From Treponema sp. (GTDB lineage Bacteria; Spirochaetota; Spirochaetia; Treponematales; Treponemataceae): a stretch of 64,000 nucleotides of DNA. The stretch spans positions 3,387 to 67,386 of the forward strand of contig JAGCTZ010000141.1 of NCBI GenBank assembly GCA_017963165.1, in the 5' to 3' direction. Every line of letters begins with the position of its first letter. Within the stretch, counting starts at the first letter, position 1. The notes below the pieces were generated by a model. It was not told the DNA's origin. It searched no databases and saw only the letters and a program-made list of their open reading frames with translations. Shown piece after piece: positions 43,455-51,614 of the stretch. A program made the position numbers and the translations under genes.

Positions 43455-43904
43455 ATGAATGATTCAGAATTTAACCCCCTGGCGCTGGATAATCAGCTTT
43501 GCTTTGGACTTTATGTTTGCTCTAAGGAAATTATAAGACTTTATGCTCCAATTCTTGAGCCGTTGGGACTTACCTATACTTCCTATATAACTCTTCTTTC
43601 TCTTTGGGAAAAGGACAATGTAACTGTAAAGGAACTTGGTTCAAGACTTTTTCTAGATTCAGGAACCCTTACACCGCTTCTTAAAAAAATGGAAGGGCAG
43701 GGACTTTTGACCAGAACAAGAAGCCACCAGGATGAGCGAACTGTTTTTGTAAAGCTAACCTCTGACGGAAAAAATCTCCGTAAAAAATGTCTGGAAGTTC
43801 CACAAAAAATGATGTGTAATAATCTTATGAGTCTTGAAGAAGGCGTAGAACTTTTGCAGAATCTTCATAAGCTCATGTCAAAAATGACTTGCCGTAAGCA
43901 ATAA
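43455..43904 (+). CDS. ohrR: OhrR, MarR-family peroxide-sensing repressor
   Basis: 149 aa from ATG 43455 (MNDSEFNPLALDNQLCF...). The N-terminal LDNQLCF places Cys16 at the reactive cysteine of OhrR (Cys15 in B. subtilis). LTYTSYITLLSLW, the HTH (KELGSRLFLDSGTLTPLLKK) and the wing (RSHQDERTVFVKLT) follow the family closely. It is a repressor released when the cysteine is oxidised by organic hydroperoxide. The neighbouring operators and gpx fit this. No Shine-Dalgarno sequence. Confidence 0.9.
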   Translation: MNDSEFNPLALDNQLCFGLYVCSKEIIRLYAPILEPLGLTYTSYITLLSLWEKDNVTVKELGSRLFLDSGTLTPLLKKMEGQGLLTRTRSHQDERTVFVKLTSDGKNLRKKCLEVPQKMMCNNLMSLEEGVELLQNLHKLMSKMTCRKQ

Positions 43905-43967
43905 ATAAAAAACAGAAATATCTGTAGATTAGCAGCCGGAGCGGCCGGGTGTTTTGGGTTTATAAGT

Positions 43968-43997
43968 CTGATAAACATTTGTATTTGGTGATATAAT
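43968..43997 (+). promoter_or_regulatory. Promoter of the decayed gene at 44004
   Basis: CTGATA (43968-43973), 18-bp spacer, extended -10 TG-A-TATAAT (43992-43997), 6 nt to the ATG, no Shine-Dalgarno sequence. Confidence 0.5.
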
Positions 43998-44003
43998 GCT
44001 TTT

Positions 44004-44566
44004 ATGAATACAGTACAAGTTGTTCCTTCTAACTCTAATCCAATTGCCCGATATCATCTTCCGGGGCTTTTTGAATTTTACGATTTATACAAGATTTTTC
44101 TGCATTCGAAGCAGAATTGAATTGCGAAACTTTTGCTTTTGTTGTTCCGGATTTTCGTTTGAATAAAGCTTTTGACAGACTTTCAGCACTTTCGCAATCA
44201 CAAAAAAATAAGGTTGAATTTCTTTGTAATGAATGCTGCTGGATAAAGTGTCCGACTCGTAAAGAATGTTATGAAAACGTTAGCCGTAGAAATCTTGGTC
44301 AAGAAATTCCGGAGCATCGCTGTTCTTCTCCCGATGGGTCCGGTGGGTATCGCTTTTCGCTTGCAAAACAGAATCCCGCTTTTATAGGCATAGAAGATAT
44401 CAAAAATACTTATCTGACAATGGGCTTTTCTAATTTTAAGCTGGAAGGCCGTGGACTTGGAAGCGCTATGGTTCTTGAATTTATTTTATATTATATGACA
44501 AAAAGTGAATATCAGTTGAATGTGCGCGAAGAAATTTATCTTGATTCAATGCTGGATTTATTCTGA
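44004..44566 (+). pseudogene. Decayed gene with internal deletion and frameshift (conserved Cys-rich protein)
   Basis: First part, ATG 44004: 38 codons ending HLPGLFEFYDLYKIFL-HSKQN-stop. The second part continues in another frame (about 44096-44566): SAFEAELNCETFAFVVPDF, four clustered cysteines CNECCWIKCPTRKEC, a further Cys, then GFSNFKLEGRGLGSAMVLEF and VREEIYLDSMLDLF. Both parts resemble the two ends of a ~300-350 aa family I recall from anaerobes, related in style to U32/Fe-S proteins; the middle is absent. A simple frameshift is less likely because the join is short. An intact small protein from the second frame cannot be excluded. The family name is uncertain. Confidence 0.55.
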
Positions 44567-44690
44567 TTTTGCAACTATGTTCCGTTTAATTAATCAGTTT
44601 TTTCATTGAACATCTTTCTCGCGTTTTTTTTATGGTCTAGCAGTACATAATCAACACAAAAAAATCATGATATGGGGCAAAAACGATATG

Positions 44691-44719
44691 TTGAAGAATG
44701 AGTGGTAATGATATAAAAT
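44691..44719 (+). promoter_or_regulatory. cmk-rpsA promoter
   Basis: TTGAAG (44691-44696), 17-bp spacer, TAAAAT (44714-44719), followed by GGAGG and the ATG at 44741. A normal leadered gene, in contrast to its neighbours. The rest of 44567-44690 shows nothing recognisable. Confidence 0.6.
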
Positions 44720-44740
44720 AATTCCAGATGGAGGAACAAA

Positions 44741-45373
44741 ATGATTATCGCAATTGACGGACCTGCCGGAACTGGAAAAAGTACTATTGCCAAAATGCTG
44801 GCAGACAGACATGATATTACATTTTTGAACAGCGGCGGCTTTTATAGAACGCTTACAATGGCTGTTCTTGATGCAGGAATTGATTATAAGGACGAAGCTG
44901 CAACTCTAGATTTTTGCCGTAAACAGAAAATTGAATATACAAAGGAAGGTCACTTTATCTTAAACGGCACAGATGTTACAGACCACCTTCACGATGACCG
45001 TGTTACAAACAACGCTTCTCAGGTAAGTGCAATTGTAGAAATCCGCCATCTGGTAAATGACCTTATGCGGGAAATTACAAAATCACTGAGTATTGTGTGC
45101 GAAGGCCGCGATATGACTACAGTTGTATTTCCGAATGCCGAAGTTAAGGTTTATCTTGATGCAAGCGCAGAGGTTAGGGCAAAGCGCCGTTTTGACCAGG
45201 GTGTAAGCGATATGACTTTAGAAGAAATCAAAGCTTCTATAGAAAAGCGCGACGAAATGGATAAAAATAAAAAAGAAGGCTCTTTGAAGATTGCTCCTGA
45301 TGCGCTATATATAGATACTTCTAACTTGACGATAGAAGAAGTTTGTGCGATAATAGAAAAACAAATTTCATAA
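44741..45373 (+). CDS. cmk: Cytidylate kinase
   Basis: 210 aa. Walker A GPAGTGKST, NSGGFYR (substrate site), CEGRDMTTVVFP and the lid RAKRRFDQ. Phosphorylates CMP and dCMP. Followed 15 bp later by rpsA; cmk-rpsA is an ancient, widespread gene pair. GGAGG ribosome binding site. Confidence 0.95.
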   Translation: MIIAIDGPAGTGKSTIAKMLADRHDITFLNSGGFYRTLTMAVLDAGIDYKDEAATLDFCRKQKIEYTKEGHFILNGTDVTDHLHDDRVTNNASQVSAIVEIRHLVNDLMREITKSLSIVCEGRDMTTVVFPNAEVKVYLDASAEVRAKRRFDQGVSDMTLEEIKASIEKRDEMDKNKKEGSLKIAPDALYIDTSNLTIEEVCAIIEKQIS

Positions 45374-45388
45374 ACAAAAGGTTATACA

Positions 45389-47104
45389 ATGGAAGAAATG
45401 GAAGTGGAAAAGGAAGAAGCTCAGAACTCCAAGGGCGACTTTCAGACACAATTAGAGGAGTCCCTGAAAGAATTCAATGCACCACAGGCTGGTCAGCTGG
45501 TAGAAGGAATCGTAGTTCAGATTACCAACGACTATGTTTATGTCGACATTGGAGACAAATCAGAGGGATTGATCCCTGTAGAGGAGTTCGCAGACGGTCT
45601 GCCGAAAGAAGGGGAAAAGGTTCAGGCGTTGTTGACAGGTCACAATTCAAGTGGTCCTGTACTTTCTAAGAAAAAGGCTGATTCAAAGCGTTATTTAAAA
45701 GAGATTCAGCAGGCTTATAAGGAGAAGACTCCTGTAAGTGGTACTATTGCCAAAGTTGTAAAGAGTGGGTACGAAGTAGATCTTGGCATTGACCGTATGG
45801 CATTCCTGCCAATAAGCCAGGCTGACGCAGAGAAGGTCGATAAGCCTGAGTCATTACTTGGAACAAAATCAAAGTTCTATATTGAAAGACTTTATTCAGA
45901 TAATAAACTTAATCCTGTAGTTAATCGCCGCAAGTTCCTTGAAGAAGAAATCAACGAAAAGCGTGATGCATTCTTCAATTCAGTTCAGATTGGTGATTCT
46001 GTAAAGGGTACAGTAAAGAGCTTTACAAGCTTTGGTGCATTTATTGATTTGGGAGGCTTTGATGGTCTTCTTCATATCAATGATATGAGCTGGGGTCATG
46101 TTGCTCGTCCTAAAGACTTTGTTAAGAAGGGGCAGGAAATCGAACTTAAGGTTATCCGCCTTGATCCGGAAGAAAAGAGAATCAATCTTTCTCTTAAGCA
46201 CTTTAGCGAAGATCCTTGGGTACATTTCGAAGACAAATACCATGTTGATGATATCGTAAAGGGTAAGGTTACAAAGCTTACAGAATTTGGTGCCTTTGTT
46301 GAACTTGAAAAAGGAATCGAAGGTCTTGTTCATATCTCTGAGTTCTCTTGGACAAAGAAGGTTAACAAGCCAGGTGATATGGTAAGCGTTGGCGACGAAG
46401 TTGACGTAATGATTCTTGGTTACGATATCCAGAATGGCCGTGTTTCTCTTGGTCTTAAGCAGACACAGGCTAATCCATGGGATTCTATCGGCGAGCGTTA
46501 TGCTGTAGGAACTAAGGTTTCTGGCAAGATTGTAAAGGTTACCAACATTGGTGCTTTTGTTGCTCTTGAAGATGGAATCGACGGTTTCCTTCATGCAGAT
46601 GATATTTCCTGGACAAAGAAAATCAAGCATCCAGGCAGCGAACTTTCTGTAAATCAGGAAATCGAAGCTGTCGTAATTGAGTGTATTCCAGAAGAACACA
46701 AGATTAAGATTGGTATGAAACAGCTTACTGCAGATCCATGGAAGGCATTTGCAGAAGAATATAAACCAGGTTCAACTTTGGAAGGTGAAATTACTTCTAT
46801 TACAGAATTTGGTTTGTTTGTAAAGGCTCCTAACGGAATTGAAGGTCTTGTAAACAAAGCTAACCTTAGCGATGACAAGGAAGTTCCATTCGAAGAAGCA
46901 GTTGCAAAATATAAAGTAGGTGACAAAATCAACGTATTTGTTGTTGATGTAAACACCGAAAAAGAAAAAGTAGCATTTTCTGTTCGTGAATATAAGAGAA
47001 AGCAACAGCGTGATGAAATATCTCAGTACATGTCTAATGCAGATGATGACGGAGATGGAGCATACACACTGGGCGACCTTTTGAACACAAAGAAAAATGA
47101 CTAA
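45389..47104 (+). CDS. rpsA: 30S ribosomal protein S1
   Basis: 571 aa with six S1 (OB-fold) repeats at about 35-100, 118-185, 204-272, 289-358, 376-445 and 461-531. The recurring FGAFVELEKGIEGLVHISEF-type block is clear in repeats 3 to 6. It binds mRNA and helps the 30S subunit load structured or weak-Shine-Dalgarno messages, of interest here given the leaderless genes nearby. A terminator follows. Confidence 0.96.
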   Translation: MEEMEVEKEEAQNSKGDFQTQLEESLKEFNAPQAGQLVEGIVVQITNDYVYVDIGDKSEGLIPVEEFADGLPKEGEKVQALLTGHNSSGPVLSKKKADSKRYLKEIQQAYKEKTPVSGTIAKVVKSGYEVDLGIDRMAFLPISQADAEKVDKPESLLGTKSKFYIERLYSDNKLNPVVNRRKFLEEEINEKRDAFFNSVQIGDSVKGTVKSFTSFGAFIDLGGFDGLLHINDMSWGHVARPKDFVKKGQEIELKVIRLDPEEKRINLSLKHFSEDPWVHFEDKYHVDDIVKGKVTKLTEFGAFVELEKGIEGLVHISEFSWTKKVNKPGDMVSVGDEVDVMILGYDIQNGRVSLGLKQTQANPWDSIGERYAVGTKVSGKIVKVTNIGAFVALEDGIDGFLHADDISWTKKIKHPGSELSVNQEIEAVVIECIPEEHKIKIGMKQLTADPWKAFAEEYKPGSTLEGEITSITEFGLFVKAPNGIEGLVNKANLSDDKEVPFEEAVAKYKVGDKINVFVVDVNTEKEKVAFSVREYKRKQQRDEISQYMSNADDDGDGAYTLGDLLNTKKND

Positions 47105-47140
47105 TATTTCTTGCTGATATTATAGTTTTTCTGAAAGGAG

Positions 47141-47188
47141 ACGCATTGTATGTTCGGTGAATAATTCGGGCTGCAATGCGTTTTGTTA
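47141..47188 (+). terminator. rpsA terminator containing a four-codon ORF
   Basis: ACGCATTG/CAATGCGT stem (47141-47148 with 47174-47181), then TTTTGTT. AAAGGAG (47134-47140) precedes an ATG-TTC-GGT-GAA-TAA mini-ORF inside the loop. Confidence 0.55.
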
Positions 47189-47216
47189 ATTCTAAGTTTT
47201 TTAGGGAGGATGGGCT

Positions 47217-48128
47217 TTGAGAAATTTAGAATATGGAAACATCGATTCTTTGGCAGGCGAAAGTCAGTTTGTTCAGGAACTTAAGAAGATTTCTTTGGTG
47301 CTTTGCAGGAACAATGCTTCTGTTCTGCTAAAAGGCGAGAAGGGAACTGGTAAAAGACAGTTTGCGCTTTTAGTTCATCTGCAGGGAAAAAATAATCCCG
47401 AAGATTTTTTTGAACTGAATTGTCGGGTTTATTCGCCGGAGGAAACAAAAAAGTTTCTTGCTCTTGTGGCTCAGCTTCCTTCCTATGATTTTCTTGGAAA
47501 AACAATTTTTATCAGCGATGCAGACAGTTTATCTTTTGAGCTTCAGGAGGAGCTTGCACGGCTGCTACGGACTGTGCGGGAACAACGGAAAAATATCCGT
47601 TTTATTTTTTCTACCGAAGTAAATATCGAAGATAAAATTGAACAGGGCTTGTTTTCTAACGATTTATATCAGCTTATGAGTTCTGTTCCTGTAAATATGA
47701 TTCCGTTGCGCCAGCGGAAGGATGATATCATTCCAATTGCCAGCTACTACTTTGCAAAGCTCAAGGCTGTTGCTGGTGTCTGCTTTGAAGGTTTTTCCGA
47801 AGAAGCAGTTCAGGTTATGAATGATTACTTCTGGCCTGGAAATGTTGCCGAGCTTAAGAATGCTGTAGAAAGGGCTTTTATTGTAGGTGAACCGCCTTAT
47901 ATAAAAACGTCGGATATGGCTCTTGGTATGGCGGGTGGCAGTGCAGATGCTGTTGCCGGGGACGAGGTTGACAGGTCCTTAAAAACTGCGGTTAATGCTT
48001 TTAAGAAAAGCTATGTTACTAAGATTCTGGAAGAAAACAACTGGAATCAGACAAAAGCCGCAAAAATACTTGGTATTCAACGGACTTATGTAATACGTTT
48101 GATTGACGAATTGCATATCCGTAAATAG
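47217..48128 (+). CDS. NtrC-like AAA protein with Fis HTH, degenerate
   Basis: 303 aa, TTG start with AGGGAGGA upstream. An AAA domain of the sigma-54 activator type (about 15-235): Walker A GEKGTGK, FFELNCR, the sensor region PLRQRKDDIIPIA and YFWPGNVAELKNAVERAF. A Fis-type HTH closes it (NQTKAAKILGIQRTYVIRLI). The GAFTGA loop that contacts sigma-54 is absent and the Walker B LFLDE is replaced by IFISDAD, so it probably neither hydrolyses ATP normally nor activates sigma-54. No response-regulator domain. It may be a DNA-binding adaptor. Confidence 0.8.
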   Translation: MRNLEYGNIDSLAGESQFVQELKKISLVLCRNNASVLLKGEKGTGKRQFALLVHLQGKNNPEDFFELNCRVYSPEETKKFLALVAQLPSYDFLGKTIFISDADSLSFELQEELARLLRTVREQRKNIRFIFSTEVNIEDKIEQGLFSNDLYQLMSSVPVNMIPLRQRKDDIIPIASYYFAKLKAVAGVCFEGFSEEAVQVMNDYFWPGNVAELKNAVERAFIVGEPPYIKTSDMALGMAGGSADAVAGDEVDRSLKTAVNAFKKSYVTKILEENNWNQTKAAKILGIQRTYVIRLIDELHIRK

Positions 48129-48149
48129 ATAAAATATTGGGGTTATAAA

Positions 48150-48827
48150 ATGACTGACAAAACAGAAAATAAAACAGCAAGTGCAAAAGTGGGCGGCTTT
48201 CTTGAAAAAAACAGAAAGCCTGTTCTTATTACTTTTATTGTAGTGCTTGTGCTTGTTATAGGCTTTCTTAGCGTAGAATTAATTCTGGCAGCTTCTTCTA
48301 AAAAGGCTCTTGCTGCTGTTGAAGGTTACTACTACGAGCTTACTGCTGTATCAACTGATACAGATGATTCCGAAATTACAAAAAAAGCAACAGAATGTAT
48401 TGAAAAGCTTGCTCCATATACTTCTAAAGGTGGAATTGCTGGTGTAAGAGCTAACATGCTTTCTGCTGATCTTTCTTACCTTCTGAAAAATTACGATACT
48501 GCAATTACTTATTATGATGCAGCAATCGCTAAGGGTAAAAAATCTTATACTGCACCTATTTGTTTCTATAACAAAGGTTCATGCTACGAAGAATTGAATA
48601 AGCTTACAGAAGCTGCTGAAGCATATAAAGCTGCTGCTGAATTCGAAGAATTTGGAATGGCAACTCACGCTTACTTTAGCTGGGGACGCGTTCTTGAAGC
48701 TTTGGGTGATTACGCTGGAGCTGCAGAAGCATATAAGACCTTGAACAGCAAGTTTACCGATGATGATTGGGGTGATCTTGCAAAGACAAGACTTTTAGAG
48801 CTTAAAATTCAGGGAAAGGCTGAATAA
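48150..48827 (+). CDS. Membrane-anchored TPR protein (YfgM-like)
   Basis: 225 aa. A short cytoplasmic N-terminus, one transmembrane helix (about 27-48), then TPR helices (about 75-215: LSYLLKNYDTAITYYDAAIA, GRVLEALGDYAGAAEAYKTL). The topology matches YfgM-type ancillary proteins of secretion and periplasmic chaperoning. It follows the NtrC-like gene by 21 bp. Confidence 0.7.
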   Translation: MTDKTENKTASAKVGGFLEKNRKPVLITFIVVLVLVIGFLSVELILAASSKKALAAVEGYYYELTAVSTDTDDSEITKKATECIEKLAPYTSKGGIAGVRANMLSADLSYLLKNYDTAITYYDAAIAKGKKSYTAPICFYNKGSCYEELNKLTEAAEAYKAAAEFEEFGMATHAYFSWGRVLEALGDYAGAAEAYKTLNSKFTDDDWGDLAKTRLLELKIQGKAE

Positions 48828-48830
48828 TAA

Positions 48831-49586
48831 TTGAAAAAGGTACATAGTAATAGCATTTGTAGGAAATATTTGTTTTTTCTCTGTCTGCTGACTATGTGCC
48901 TTATTTTTTTTAACGTATCCTGTGGACTTGATGTAATTTCTGTTGTTCTTGAAGATCCTGTTTCTGTAAGAAATCAACCGAATAAAGATTCTGCATTTAC
49001 TAACCGTACTTTTGAATTTTCAACCAGAAAGCTTGATAATGCAACTGATATGGGAAAGGGATATGTTTATTACAAAATCTATAACAAAACAGATATAGAG
49101 AATAGTGAAGTTACTTCTCTTAATTCCCTTGCAAACGATACTACACGTAATAATTCTGCAACAAGTCTTATAAATACATATAATTATAAAGAATTAAATT
49201 ATTCAAAAGATGATGGGAAAAATAATAAAAGTATTGTTTTTGATAATAAGGCCCAAACTATAAAAATCCGACTTACAAATTATGTTGATTCTTCCAGCGA
49301 AGAATATTCTGCTTCCATTAAGATTGATGATAAGGATGATGGAGTTCCTTTTAGAATAAGTGGTAAAACCTTTGATTTTGGTCGCAAAGGAAGTAATGAT
49401 GAAATTCCTGCAGAAGCCGATGACGATACTTCTACCGGAGAATCTAAATGGGATAATGAATCACAAACATATTATGTTGCTTTGTTTTATGTGTTTATGA
49501 TGTACGATGATTTTTATACGCCACTTTACAGTCCAATTCATTATCTTGGAACAGTAACAATCAAATCTACAGAAGAAAATAACTAA
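48831..49586 (+). CDS. Putative lipoprotein, unknown family
   Basis: 251 aa, TTG start 3 bp after the TPR gene stop. Lipoprotein signal with lipobox FNVSC (about Cys31). The mature part is Asn/Asp/Ser-rich with a DDKDDG and a later YVALFYVFMMYDDFYTPLYS segment. No family recognised. Likely co-transcribed with the TPR gene. Confidence 0.65.
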   Translation: MKKVHSNSICRKYLFFLCLLTMCLIFFNVSCGLDVISVVLEDPVSVRNQPNKDSAFTNRTFEFSTRKLDNATDMGKGYVYYKIYNKTDIENSEVTSLNSLANDTTRNNSATSLINTYNYKELNYSKDDGKNNKSIVFDNKAQTIKIRLTNYVDSSSEEYSASIKIDDKDDGVPFRISGKTFDFGRKGSNDEIPAEADDDTSTGESKWDNESQTYYVALFYVFMMYDDFYTPLYSPIHYLGTVTIKSTEENN

Positions 49587-49611
49587 AAAAAAAGCCTGCA
49601 TAATGCAGACT
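49584..49611 (-). terminator. Terminator of the tRNA-Arg gene
   Basis: On the minus strand AGTCTGCA-TTA-TGCAGGCT (49593-49611) is followed by a run of T (A-run 49584-49592). Confidence 0.7.
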
Positions 49612-49618
49612 GTTTATA

Positions 49619-49692
49619 TGATGCTGGGCGGGCTCGAACCGTCTACCTGCTGCTTAGAAGGCAGCTGCTCTATCCAGATGAGCTACAGCACC
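49619..49692 (-). tRNA. tRNA-Arg (UCU)
   Basis: Cloverleaf on the minus strand: acceptor GGTGCTG/CAGCATC with one G-U pair, D-arm GCTCATCTGGATAGAGC, anticodon loop CTTCTAA (anticodon TCT), T-loop GGTTCGAGCC. Discriminator A, CCA not encoded. It has its own promoter and terminator. Confidence 0.93.
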
Positions 49693-49703
49693 GAAGTTTT
49701 AAT

Positions 49704-49732
49704 AATATACCATAAAGAAGGGCTTATTTCAA
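49704..49732 (-). promoter_or_regulatory. tRNA-Arg promoter
   Basis: TTGAAA (49727-49732, inside the sufU 3' end), 17-bp spacer, TATATT (49704-49709). The tRNA 5' end is at 49692. Confidence 0.65.
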
Positions 49733-50152
49733 GAGGAGCATTTCCTTCATAGTTCTCCAGCCGAGCATTGCGCATTTTACGCGGGCCGGCATATGCGATA
49801 TATCCTGAAGGGCAGCTGCTTCGTCCAGCCGTTCAAGATCTTCTTCTGTTACCTTATCTTTAATCATTCGGTCAAAAATATCTGCAAGGGCAAGAGCTTC
49901 GTCTTTTGTTTTGCCAATTACAAGGTCTGCCATCATGTCTACAGAAGCCTGACTGATTGCACAACCGCTTCCTGTAAAGCTTGCATCTGTGATTATGTTG
50001 TTTTCGTCAAGCTTCATCTGAAGGGTAATCTGGTCGCCGCAGCTTGGGTTTACGCCTTCAAGACAAAAGGTTGGTGCGTCCATTGCAGTTTTGTGAGTTG
50101 GGTTTATGTTGTGTTCGTTTAATATTTCGCGATATAACTCTTTGGTGTCCAT
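49724..50152 (-). CDS. sufU: Fe-S cluster assembly scaffold SufU
   Basis: 142 aa. NPSCGD, GSGCAIS and VKCAMLGW supply the three conserved Cys of SufU/IscU-type proteins. The spacing between the second and third Cys is long, as in Gram-positive SufU. It likely accepts sulfur from SufS. Last suf gene, separated from sufS by 121 bp containing the 67-bp repeat. Confidence 0.92.
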   Translation of the reverse strand: MDTKELYREILNEHNINPTHKTAMDAPTFCLEGVNPSCGDQITLQMKLDENNIITDASFTGSGCAISQASVDMMADLVIGKTKDEALALADIFDRMIKDKVTEEDLERLDEAAALQDISHMPARVKCAMLGWRTMKEMLLLK

Positions 50153-50183
50153 TTATGCCTCCTTTGTCGCTCGATAAATCTCG

Positions 50184-50250
50184 CTCTGTGCCGTTCTATT
50201 GATAATCCTAAAACGACCCTTTCGGCTCGGTTTTTAACGGATTTTCGATT
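50184..50250 (+). repeat. 67-bp dispersed repeat, copy 2
   Basis: Near-identical to 2245-2311. It lies between sufS and sufU, where its terminator-like core could reduce read-through from sufS to sufU. Confidence 0.7.
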
Positions 50251-50273
50251 TTAGGCATCTTTGTGTCCATAAA

Positions 50274-51518
50274 TTAATCCTTATACCCTGCCCATTCTCT
50301 CAGGTGGCTCAATTTTTCCAAAAACTTGTCTGCTTCTTCTTCGATGTTGTAAAAATACATACTTGCGCGGGCTGTAGCTGTCTGGTCCAGATATTGTCCA
50401 AGCGGCTGTGCGCAGTGATGTCCTGCACGAATTGCAATGTGTTCTTCGCTAAGCAGTGTTGCAACATCATGTGGGTGAACACCATCAACTGTAAAGGTAA
50501 CAATTCCGCAGCGTTTGTTGCCGTCTTTTGGACCTATTATATTTACATGAGGAATATTATTCATTCCTTCTATAATACGGCAGGCAAGCTCTGCATCATG
50601 CTTTTCGATATTTTCGAGCCCAATTGAGTTGATGTAGCGGATTGCTGCTGCCATACCAACCGCATCGCCAGCACTTACAGTTCCTGCTTCAAACTTGTGA
50701 GGAATTTCTGCCCAGGTTGCTTTTTCGCGTGTAACGTATTCAATCATTTCGCCGCCACGCAGGAACGGTTCCATTTTGTCGAGCAGCTCGTATTTACCAT
50801 AGAGTGCACCAATTCCCATAGGACCGCAAAGTTTATGTCCACTCATTGCAAAAAAGTCTGCATCAATATCCTGAACATCAACCTTCATATGTGGAGCAGA
50901 TTGTGCGCCGTCTACAATAAAGATTGCACCGACCGCATGTGCTGCCTGCCCGATTTTTTTTACAGGATTTGTTACGCCAAGAACGTTTGAAACATGTACT
51001 ACAGAAACAATCTTTGTTCGTGGTGTGATTTTTGCCGCAATCTCCTCATCGCTTATTATTCCTGTTTCCTTGTCGCATTCCATGAATACAAGCTTTGCAC
51101 CGGTTTTCTGACAAACCAGCTGCCATGGAACAATGTTTGAATGATGCTCCATGATTGTTACACAGATTTCATCACCTGCCTGAAGATTATTGAGTCCCCA
51201 GCTGTAAGCAACAAGATTAAGGCTTTCCGAAGCATTACGGGTAAATATGATTTCTTCTGATTGTTTTGCGTTTATAAATTGAGCAACAGTCTGGCGTGCA
51301 TTTTCGTAAGCCATAGTTGCACGTTCGCTCAGGGAATAAAGACCTCGCAATGGGTTTGCATTTTCTGTTGCATAAAAGTGTGTCATTGCATTAAGAACAA
51401 TGAACGGGCGCTGTGCAGTTGCAGCCGTATCAAAATATATAAGTCCCTTGTTTTCGCCGGCTTGATTTTCGTCAATTGCCTTAAAAAGCGGGAAATCTTT
51501 TCTATATTTATTTTCCAT
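50274..51518 (-). CDS. sufS: Cysteine desulfurase SufS
   Basis: 414 aa. Class V aminotransferase fold, group II desulfurase: MEHHSNIVPWQ, DGAQSAPHM, PLP-lysine in SGHKLCGP and the persulfide cysteine in RAGHHCAQPL. It releases sulfur from cysteine for cluster assembly. It has its own predicted promoter (51559-51587) and AGGTAG site since an opposite gene separates it from sufD. Confidence 0.95.
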   Translation of the reverse strand: MENKYRKDFPLFKAIDENQAGENKGLIYFDTAATAQRPFIVLNAMTHFYATENANPLRGLYSLSERATMAYENARQTVAQFINAKQSEEIIFTRNASESLNLVAYSWGLNNLQAGDEICVTIMEHHSNIVPWQLVCQKTGAKLVFMECDKETGIISDEEIAAKITPRTKIVSVVHVSNVLGVTNPVKKIGQAAHAVGAIFIVDGAQSAPHMKVDVQDIDADFFAMSGHKLCGPMGIGALYGKYELLDKMEPFLRGGEMIEYVTREKATWAEIPHKFEAGTVSAGDAVGMAAAIRYINSIGLENIEKHDAELACRIIEGMNNIPHVNIIGPKDGNKRCGIVTFTVDGVHPHDVATLLSEEHIAIRAGHHCAQPLGQYLDQTATARASMYFYNIEEEADKFLEKLSHLREWAGYKD

Positions 51519-51558
51519 GTGGTTTCTACCTAGTAATTTTGTGTGTAAAAGTGGTTAT

Positions 51559-51587
51559 ATTTTAGAAGATTTTTGGGATTTGTGCAA
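51559..51587 (-). promoter_or_regulatory. sufS promoter
   Basis: TTGCAC (51582-51587), 17-bp spacer, TAAAAT (51559-51564). Its -35 overlaps that of the divergent ABC exporter promoter. Confidence 0.6.
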
Positions 51588-51608
51588 TTATATTCAAATT
51601 GATATAAT
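51580..51608 (+). promoter_or_regulatory. ABC exporter promoter, leaderless arrangement
   Basis: TTGTGC (51580-51585), 17-bp spacer, extended TG-A-TATAAT (51603-51608), 6 nt to the ATG at 51615, no Shine-Dalgarno sequence. Confidence 0.65.
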
Positions 51609-51614
51609 TTGTAT

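Noticed and set aside
45980..46699. A 239-codon minus-strand frame opposite rpsA
   Set aside because: Mirror of the S1 repeats, no motif or start signal.
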